Notes under the pieces: generated by a model | Told to the model about the DNA's origin: nothing | Seen by the model: only the letters and a program-made list of their open reading frames with translations | The model's database searches: none | Assembly: GCA_030068145.1 (NCBI GenBank) | Contig: JAPJBO010000218.1 | Span: forward strand, 1 to 64,000 | From: Diplonema papillatum | Taxonomy: Eukaryota; Euglenozoa; Diplonemea; Diplonemida; Diplonemidae | Reading direction: 5' to 3' | DNA length: 64,000 nt | Translations under genes and position numbers: made by a program | Shown here: positions 19,234-29,190 of the stretch, in pieces | Layout: each line of letters opens with the position of its first letter | How positions within the stretch are numbered: position 1 is the stretch's first letter

Positions 19234-19905
19234 ATGCCACCAAAGAAGCTACAGCGTGTGGATCCAAAGAAGGAGGGGATTCCCCGGGACATCGCAAGCA
19301 TGTTCGGGCTCGCATCTCGGCAAACAGGACGGCAGACCAACGTCCCGAAAGAGGGGACAAACACGGAGTACGAGCGGTGGACAAAGGAGTCGTACTCAGA
19401 AGTTGAGAAGGCCAACTCCCTGCACGACTTTCTGCACGAAAATCACCCGACCTACTTCCTTTGCGATGTCGTGATAAACCGCGCAACTGAAGGTTTAGCA
19501 GGCTTTACCCGCGTGACACCCCAGACAGTCCAGGCCTATCATGCCGAAGTGGCCACGCCCTACGTTAACGGGCTAATCTCTGACCTTCGTTCGGGTTTGA
19601 AGAGCAACCTGGGTGTCATGGAGGGATTCAGCCTTTTTGACCTGAGTGGGCCTGTGGCTGGAAACCAACCTGAGGCGGTCAGACTTGTTGATATTCTTGT
19701 CGCCCATTACGGCGAGGAAAAGGTCCGACCAACCCAGGAAGGCAGATCCGCACGTTCTCCTCCCTTTCTCAATGCCCGCTTCATTGCAGATTTCAGGAAT
19801 GAGGTTTTTCCCCGAGCCGACGACGAGCACAGATCTGTTCTCGAGGAGCTCAAAACCTTTCGACACCTCTCGGAACGGCATCGGTTGAAAGACTGTTCAG
19901 TTTGA
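19234..19905 (+). CDS. ORF of hAT-like element, variant 2 (unknown function)
   Basis: A 223-aa ORF in the same element type as 13365-14114, sharing the first 67 residues (MPPKKLQRVD to NSLHDFL) and then a different body (from HENHPTYFLCDVV to RHRLKDCSV). The untranslated 5' and 3' sequences are also nearly identical to the other copy. The two ORFs look like different internal-deletion products of one longer transposase gene, or alternative coding modules on one element backbone. No DDE motif could be assigned. Confidence 0.5.
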   Translation: MPPKKLQRVDPKKEGIPRDIASMFGLASRQTGRQTNVPKEGTNTEYERWTKESYSEVEKANSLHDFLHENHPTYFLCDVVINRATEGLAGFTRVTPQTVQAYHAEVATPYVNGLISDLRSGLKSNLGVMEGFSLFDLSGPVAGNQPEAVRLVDILVAHYGEEKVRPTQEGRSARSPPFLNARFIADFRNEVFPRADDEHRSVLEELKTFRHLSERHRLKDCSV

Positions 19906-20031
19906 TGAAGCTGATCAAAACGAGGCAAAGGTGGCATACAGCATGCAGTTGCAGCAAAAAAAAAAAAAACACGCCCAGACCGGAACTCAGGATTTTTTCG
20001 AAGCACCGTATAAACCCCTGTTACGGTAAAC

Positions 20032-21139
20032 CAGGGATTTATACGCCGGTCTAGATGGGCGGGTCACCCGTCCATCCTCAAAAAAAAAAAAAAAAAAAAG
20101 CCCACGGGCTGGCGGGTGTGGGTAGGCTACCACAGCAGGCATAGGGGGTCATGGGGGGGCCCATAGGGGGTCCATAGGGGGGTCCATAGGGGGTCCCAGG
20201 GGGGTCATAGGGGGGGGGGGGTCATGGAGGCGAGCAAGCGGCCCAACCCGGCGAGACACAGCCGAACTTCCAACCGCAGTGGTGGATTCTATCACGCCCA
20301 ACTCAGGATGGGGCCGGGACAATGCCGGGGAAAAGGAAGGACATGCTAGGGCAACATACGTTGTTCAGCTCCTGGAAGAGACAGTGCACGGCAACCCAGC
20401 CAGCCTCACGAAGCGAAACCCCACCGCCTCCATACACGAAGGACTACAGCCTATGGTGGTGCATAGTGATCCACAGTGGAGGACAGTGGTGGCACTAATT
20501 TTCGGGCCCTCAACGACTTTGCAGGGCTGGCTGGGGTGGCTGGACAGGCTGGACCACCACTGGGGGGGGGGGGTCAATGTTGGCACCCTACCTGTTTTTT
20601 TGTTTTTTTTGTTTTTTTGTTTTTTTGTTTTTTTGCTGTTTTTTTGCTCTGGAGGTTTGTGTTTTTTTGCCCTGGTGGTCTGCTGGTGCACTCTTGCTGG
20701 CTCGGGTGAGCCAGGGTCTTCCACATGCAGGCCAGCGGTCTGGTGAGGTGGCATTTCGAGTACTTATCAGAAGCTTTTGAAGCAGTCTGCAGAACTATCA
20801 GGATTGTTGAGCAGTAGCTGAATGGGCTTGGCAGGCAGAATGTGAAAAGCTGGGCGTTTTTTGGTGGCCTAGGTGCAGTGTAGCAAGGTTCGGCCGGGCG
20901 TGTGCACGAGTATTTGGGTTCACCAGGAGGGCCTTGTTTTTTGTTTTTTTGCGTTTTTTTGTTTTTTTGTTTTTTTTGTTTTTTTGCTGTTTTTTTGCTC
21001 CAGGATTCGTTTTTTTGCCTACATTGGGGGGGGTCTGGGGGGTCGACAAACACGTGCTCGGCACCCCGGTGCAAAAGACGGGTACCCGTCCATCTACATG
21101 GACTATTGCTCTAGGCCGAAATCCCCTTATAAATCCCTG
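20032..21139 (+). mobile_element. CAGGG...CCCTG non-autonomous element with exact 8-bp duplication
   Basis: It begins CAGGGATTTATACGCCGG and ends CCTTATAAATCCCTG. CGGTAAAC at 20024-20031 and 21140-21147 is an exact 8-bp duplication. Subterminal palindromes (GGGTCACCC near 20063, GACGGGTACCCGTC at about 21078) mark both ends. The interior is low complexity: runs of A, repeated GGGGGTCCATA blocks (20150-20235, G-quadruplex-prone), and (GTTTTTTT)n at 20595-20650 and 20937-21000. ORFs rich in Phe or Lys there are artefacts. Its right end lies 33 bp from the ATG4 acceptor. Confidence 0.85.
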
Positions 21140-21172
21140 CGGTAAACGCTAAAAAAAAAAAAAAAAAAACAG

Positions 21173-21586
21173 GAGCTGCTGGAGTTCCTGAACGGGATGC
21201 AGTTTGAGTACGGCGCCGCGACGTACCCAGCGTTCTTCCTCAGCGACTACGACACGCTCGTGAAGGGCGGGTCCGCGAAGAAGCGGCCGACCGCGAAGGG
21301 CAAGCAAAAACGCGGGGAAGCCTGCCGCCGCGCGAAGTGCAAAGCAAGGGACGGCGCCGAGCCCCGCGACGACAACAACCCGCCCGCGCCCCCGCAAGGA
21401 GAACCGGCGGCGGCCGCTGGCACCGGCGCTGAGCTCAATGAGAGCGGCGATGTCAACGGGCTCACCGACCACAACGAAGAAGAAGCAACGAACGCCGCGT
21501 CTGAGCTGCCGACGGAGGACGTCAAGGCTTGGGCAGACAAACAGAGCGGGCAGGCGTTGTCATCCAGCGAACCCGAAAGTGCTTGA
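21173..21586 (+). CDS. ATG4: ATG4, terminal exon
   Basis: It follows the acceptor ACAG at 21172 and ends with TGA at 21584-21586. In phase with the exon at 8140-8614 it gives FYTADRKELL then ELLEFLNGMQFEYG and AATYPAFFL. This resembles the end of the ATG4 catalytic domain, where a dehydrogenase-like tail is followed by a short hydrophobic segment such as LPMFEL in animal ATG4. After this the protein is Lys/Arg-rich and then acidic with low complexity, ending SSSEPESA. That variable extension is common in ATG4 C-termini. The assignment depends on the 12.56-kb intron being real; a cDNA would settle it. Confidence 0.7.
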   Translation, partial: ELLEFLNGMQFEYGAATYPAFFLSDYDTLVKGGSAKKRPTAKGKQKRGEACRRAKCKARDGAEPRDDNNPPAPPQGEPAAAAGTGAELNESGDVNGLTDHNEEEATNAASELPTEDVKAWADKQSGQALSSSEPESA

Positions 21587-22600
21587 ACACAGCCGCTTAT
21601 TGTGAAAAAGGGACCCTCTTCTTTTTTGAGCAGCACTTCCCCGGGGTTGAGAAGCGTGCCTGTGCGTGTGGCATGTCGAACCAAGGCGAATTCCGAGGAA
21701 TCTAGAAGGAGTCCTGGATAGCGTGAACCACTCATCCCTTGTGTGCAAAGCAAGAGACGGCAACCCGCCCCAGCGATCGACGGCCGAGCCCTGTACCGCT
21801 GAATGTCCGGTCGCAGGACTTCGTGCCATGCGATTGCGTGTTGCAGGCTTCGGGTGGTATTGACAAAGAGCCTCCGACCCCAGTGATCGTCGCCGCCTAC
21901 GGTCTTCGACGTCGTCCCCAGGACAGCGAGCGCCGGGAAGCGCCTTACACTCCCGGAAATAGCCTGATTGCTTATGCATCTTTGCCTGATTGTCTTATGC
22001 ACCTTTGGCTGGTCCGAAGTGTCACCGAGCTGAGCTCAAACTGGACCAGAGCCAGACGAGCCTCGGACGAAATAGCTGACGTCCAACGGCCCCGTTAAAA
22101 GCACAACCTGCAAAAGAACCAGCCCGGAGTCTCGCAGGGCAGATGAAAGCCACGCGAAAGCCAGTCTGACGTCAGACTCGAGGTCAGACTACCACCCGGA
22201 AGTCCGACGAGTCGACGCAAACCCGCTTCAAAGTCAGCCGAAGACTCCGACATACCGACATATTTCAACACAAATTCTTCCCGCCTTCCTAACCACGCGA
22301 CGATTGCGTCGCTGTTCCGTCTGTTTCTATATAAAAACCAAAGGAGCCACACACGATTGCTAGCCTCATTTTCTTTCTTTGCTCGTACCCCACTCCCCCC
22401 CCTCCCCACTCCAATCAGGGCGAGCGCCCTGAGTTTTTAACTGATTGCTCCGACACGGTTGTAGGGGCCCTCTCCCCGTGACGGATTCACCTAGCACGGG
22501 TGGTCCTGGCTGTGACGAGCTACGAACAGCCGCCTGACTAACCAGACTCACCGCAGTCCTGTCTGCAGACACTCAGGTTCCGCGGTGATGATGGTCCGCC
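21587..22600. other. Region downstream of ATG4, no gene recognised
   Basis: Near 21745 there is a short echo of the upstream exon (TGCAAAGCAAGAGACGGC against TGCAAAGCAAGGGACGGC at 21339), suggesting a local duplication. A TATAAAAACC motif is at about 22330. No convincing ORF was found on either strand. Confidence 0.4.
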
Positions 22601-22700
22601 TTATGTGTCCGTGGCTTAAAGGACCGAAACACGGCGCAGACGGGACCAGTGCGGTGTTGAGCACATACCCATTCAAGTACGTTCTTGCAATCCCCCCCTC
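22600..22700. repeat. Dispersed repeat (ACACGGCGCAGACGGGACC family), copy 2
   Basis: Nearly identical to 11725-11800 over GGACCGAAACACGGCGCAG through GCACATACCCATTC and TTCTTGCAATCCCCCC. The 22.7-23.0 kb flank holds nothing recognisable. Confidence 0.8.
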
Positions 22701-23029
22701 CCCACACATATCGAAAGAACCAAAAGGTAACATTTTTTGGTTGCTGATCATCGGTCACCCCAAGGGCAAAAAACTGAATTGAGCGCCCGGCCGTAGCAGA
22801 TTCGAAAGATGCTTCTCCTCATTGCGGACGGCCAACTTCTGCTCGTGTTTGATAGTGCCCGATGTTAGGCTTCCTTGGAGAACCAGGGTATTTCAAGGCT
22901 TTCCGGCCTTGCCGACGTGGTAGTGCGGCTGCCTTTTGTGGGCTCGTTGGACGAGTTACACTCCTTGTGTACAGGCTCCTTGCTGGCCTTGTCAGTCGAT
23001 GTGAATAATGCCTTTTATTGGGAAAAATA

Positions 23030-23262
23030 AATTCCCTCTGGTGGAAATGGCTTGCGGAGCGTGACGATAAATTTCGTGTATTTTTGGCAGGATTCCATTG
23101 TGTTTACACAGGCCGGAAAAATAAACGAGTTTATTTTTGGAATTTATATCGTGTGGCAGCATTTATTTTGTGCCGCCAGCCATTTTGTGAAAAAAATAAA
23201 CGAAATTTATTTTGTATCGCGAAAAAAATAAACGTTTATTTTTGCGTGGGGGTTATACAGAG
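23030..23262 (+). repeat. ATAAACG palindromic repeat, uninterrupted copy (empty target site)
   Basis: AT-rich unit with AAATAAACGAGTTTATTTT and AAATAAACGTTTATTTTTGC palindromes. GTGTTTAC at 23100-23107 is present once, where the related copy at 12990-14345 carries the hAT-like insertion. A further partial relative is at 23690-23930. Confidence 0.85.
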
Positions 23263-23740
23263 AAATCTGTAGGGGAGACCCCTCGCAAAATTTTCTTTCT
23301 CCCTGTGGTGAGAGAAATCGCGTGTTTTGAGCTCGTTTTGAGCCGAATTCATTGGTGTCTCATCCTCGGTGCTCAAAGGCCTGTGAAGAAAACCCCTCCC
23401 GTGAACACTCCAGCCCAGTACGTGTCAGATGAAGTTCACCGCCAGCGAACTCACCCATGCTGAATTCCAGGTCCAAGTGCGTAGAAAACTTGTACCAATT
23501 CAGTGTGCTTGAGTCTCGTTGCAAGAACATCTGTGGGTCTGTCTGAGTTCATCTGCTGATCGCCTGCTGTGCATGTGCAAGCGGCCGAGCACTCGCGTTG
23601 CAAACTAACACCACATCAACTCCCCGCGACTTATCAAAATTTCACGCCGTCCAAGCAACGATGTTTTGTTTCCACCCTCGGGAATTTAGTTTTCCCAATA
23701 AAATCATTTATTCGGCAATAATTTCCGCCAATTTTGCCTC

Positions 23741-23863
23741 GGTGTCGGTTTTAGTCCCTCGGGAGGCCCTCGGGGGGTTTGCAACCCCTCGCCACTCGCT
23801 CCGCTCGTGGCTCGGGGTTGCAAACCCCCCCTCGGGCCTCCCTCGGGACTAAAACCGACACCT
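23741..23863. repeat. Long near-perfect palindrome (hairpin)
   Basis: The left arm (GGTGTCGGTTTTAGTCCC to GGTTTGCAACCCC, 23741-23788) pairs with the right arm (GGGGTTGCAAACC to GGGACTAAAACCGACACC, about 23814-23863) with a few indels. The loop contains its own GCCAC...GTGGC stem. It sits within an ATAAACG-type repeat and could be a foldback element. Confidence 0.85.
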
Positions 23864-24059
23864 CGACAAAATAAACGGAAATTTTCTTGCCGAATAAATG
23901 CTTATTCTTTGTGTGAATAAACAACGGCTTGCCGGCGGCAGAAGCTCTCACGGGCTTGCACCGACTTGAAGTCGTATTCGGTCACTCTATTGACCGCTGC
24001 TGTTGCAATTGTATTCACCTCGACCCATCGGGTTTAAGGATCGTGGGGCTGAATCGACT

Positions 24060-24330
24060 TGGATGCTTCTAAAGTGTGGTGCTACTGGATTTTCTGTGCT
24101 CGCTGACAGCACGCAGAGTTTCAGCTAGACCCAGAGCCTGACGTTTCAACCCGTACGAGCTTCCCGTCTCCCTGTTAGGACAGCCAGAAACTGCAAGCAT
24201 ACATCCAACGTGTGGTGTTATTGGACCCTTCCGTGCTCGCTGAAAGCAAGCAGGGTTTCAGCTGAACCCAGGGCCTGACTTTTCAACCCGTACAGTTTCC
24301 CGTATTGAGAAACTGCAAGTAAAGCTGCTT
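24060..24330 (+). repeat. Two-copy tandem duplication of about 130 bp
   Basis: Two imperfect copies share GTGTGGTG, GTGCTCGCTGA, GTTTCAGCT and TTTCAACCCGTAC (about 24073-24180 and 24208-24310). The neighbouring 24.33-24.72 kb is unannotated. Confidence 0.7.
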
Positions 24331-24726
24331 TCTGTGCTGGTACTCTGATCAGCGACTCCCGTTCAAAAGCCTTTCTGTGCGGAAAGGCGGAAGCAGAAGT
24401 TGCTGGGAAGTACACTTCTTCGTACGTCGCTGCTTTGACTCCGAATGGAAGGGAGGAATATAAGGGTAGAGGGGCAAATACAATACAATCACAATATGAT
24501 TTGTTCTTCGCTTACACCACCGTGTGTTATTTTCTTTTCACTCAGGACTGTTTTCCCTGTTGTGTTTGTGTGTCTTGTCGTGTAGGGGTAGACCCGCATG
24601 GTCTACCTCGCACGTCCGATCAATGTGAACTCGGTGTCGGTCGCGAGAACTCCGGAAATGCCAAGGCACACAGGAAATGAGAGCGCGCTCTAAAAAATGT
24701 CGACTAGTCGGCAGCAGGCAACAAAG

Positions 24727-27835
<3,109 letters not shown>

Positions 27836-28139
27836 AATGCTAAAAAAGCACCAAAACTGCGGGAACCGACCGTGTCGTGTTTCTAGCGCTTGCACTAAAT
27901 TGCATCCATCGCCTTCGGAAGATCACTTTGTTGCTGGAAAACAGACGTCCTTCGATCTCGGCGGTACACACTTCTCCTCCCGCTGCGAAGTTGTTGCCTT
28001 CTTGCGCTTTGCAGTCGCTCTCACGACCGGCTGCGATGTACACACCCCAGCAGCACCTGAAACCGCTGCGCCTTCAGGAGCACCTGATACGTCTGCGCCG
28101 TCAACAGTACCCGATACCGCCAAAAGTCTTTTGGAGCCG

Positions 28140-28500
28140 CAACTGCTTTGTAGAAATACTTATGGAGGCTGCCAGGTGCGAAGTCTCAAAGGAGGTGAAT
28201 GCCCACACGAAACGCAGGCAAATCTGGGCTTAGTGGCATCAGCGTGTCAAAAGACCAAGCTTGTAATTGTTTTGTTTCAAACATAACGTGGGCGGCGCCG
28301 AAGCTTTACCAGCTTCGGCTGACACCATTTGCGCACTTAACCATGGTTAAGAAGACGACTGAAAGCACAGACACAAGGATAGCTCAAAGCATTTGCAAAA
28401 TAACACGAAAAGCCTCTAGGCAAGAACCCGTTTTCACATTTCTCCCCCTCTAGCCTCCGTCGAAATAAGCACAAGGCAGCCCCTCGAGCGTTTCTTTTGG
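28140..28500 (+). repeat. Dispersed repeat R1, interrupted by repeat R2
   Basis: R1 contains GTAGAAATACTTATGGAGG, GGCAAATCTGGGCTTAGTGG and later CCCCCTCTAGCCTCCGTCG. In other R1 copies (34869-35075, 51444-51652) these parts are about 70-80 bp apart. Here R2 (about 28280-28441, matching 54502-54664) lies between them. R2 carries the palindrome CTTAACCATGGTTAAG and ends TTTTCACATTTC. Confidence 0.8.
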
Positions 28501-28667
28501 CACGCGAGCGGCAGTGTAGTTCGAGGGGACAGGGAGTGAACCGGCCCAACAAATCGTTCTGCAAGTAGGCACTCCGAAGTTGGCTGGACCTCTTGTTTGT
28601 GCTGCTCATGAGCGCGAGCATCGGTGCATCGAACATCGTGCAACGAACGCAAGGAAATGCGTACCTA

Positions 28668-28693
28668 CCCCCCCCCCCCCCCCCCCCCCCCCC
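28668..28693. repeat. Poly-C run
   Basis: About 26 consecutive C residues abut the left end of the next element. The run complements the G run at its right end. Confidence 0.9.
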
Positions 28694-29190
28694 CTAGGGC
28701 AGCGTTGTTAGAAAACGGCGTTTTTTAAGGAAATCGATTCTTAAAATACGGAAAACGTTTTCTAAAGGAAAACGTTTTTTAAGGGAAAACGTTCGTGGTA
28801 ACGACGTGGTTCTACTCTTGTTCACCTATTTCACGCCTCTTTTGGTACGCATCGCTTCACGCTTCCTCCGGTGAGGAAGTGCTCACGCAATCGAGATGCA
28901 CTTCCAGAAAACTCGTGCTCGCAGAAGAGGCACTTCACTGCCTTCATGCTCTTCCCTTCGGTTTTCACCTCCACGCCCTGCCAGACAATGGTTTCGTGCG
29001 ATTGTTTCGCCATCTTTTTCCTTTTCCCGTTGTACCGTGTGTCCTTCCTATTGGAACGGGTGTACAGGTAAGGGTAACGCGCATTTCACTGTAACGTTTT
29101 CTAAGCGTTTTTTAACGGGCCCGCCGTTAAAATACGGAAAACGTTTTCTGAGGGAAAACGTTTTCTACGTATTTTAAAACGCTGCCCTAG
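28694..29190 (-). mobile_element. Non-autonomous hAT-like element with BED zinc finger
   Basis: The 13-bp terminal inverted repeats CTAGGGCAGCGTT are perfect at 28694-28706 and 29178-29190. They extend into complementary C and G runs. Subterminal AAAACGTTTTC motifs are repeated on both sides. No target duplication is clear because of the homopolymers. The interior encodes only a BED-type finger (next entry). Confidence 0.8.
28831..29013 (-). CDS. BED-type zinc finger ORF, hAT transposase N-terminus remnant
   Basis: A 60-aa ORF starting MAKQSHETIVW. CLFCEHEF followed by SRLREHFLTG and KRC gives the C-x2-C...H...C arrangement of BED fingers, which bind element ends in hAT transposases. It stops before any catalytic domain, so the element probably depends on a transposase supplied elsewhere or expresses only a DNA-binding peptide. 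Confidence 0.65.
   Translation of the reverse strand: MAKQSHETIVWQGVEVKTEGKSMKAVKCLFCEHEFSGSASRLREHFLTGGSVKRCVPKEA

Larger units (their letters stand above)
16973..20020 (+). mobile_element. Composite hAT-like element carrying an inserted RT retroelement
   Basis: The 5' end CAGGGGATTATACGGGC and the following GGTCTGAGAGACCGGAACTC match the 13120-14252 element, as does the 3' end at 20020 (ACTCAGGATTTTTTCGAAG, TATAAACCCCTG). In the simple copy the 5' terminal block is followed by poly-A and ACCACATAGCG. Here the same two parts are separated by the RT element at about 17057-19170, inserted at the internal poly-A. The flanks GGTAAACG and TTACGGTA do not form a clean duplication. Confidence 0.7.
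8615..21172 (+). other. ATG4 intron, 12.56 kb, filled with mobile elements
   Basis: The donor GTACGT at 8615 and acceptor ACAG ending at 21172 join two exons that are both in phase 0 and together read as a typical ATG4 C-terminus. The acceptor is preceded by a run of about 19 A residues rather than a pyrimidine tract, which is unusual. The intron contains the RT remnant, the pogo-like remnant and at least three CAGGG...CCCTG elements listed separately. Confidence 0.75.

Noticed and set aside
16964-21147. Introner-type element (transposon generating introns)
   Set aside because: The duplicated CGGTAAAC contains a possible donor, but the element ends CCCTG provide no acceptor AG, so one insertion would not form a precise intron.
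20574-21152. Phe-rich and Lys-rich ORFs
   Set aside because: They arise from (GTTTTTTT)n tracts in the non-autonomous element.
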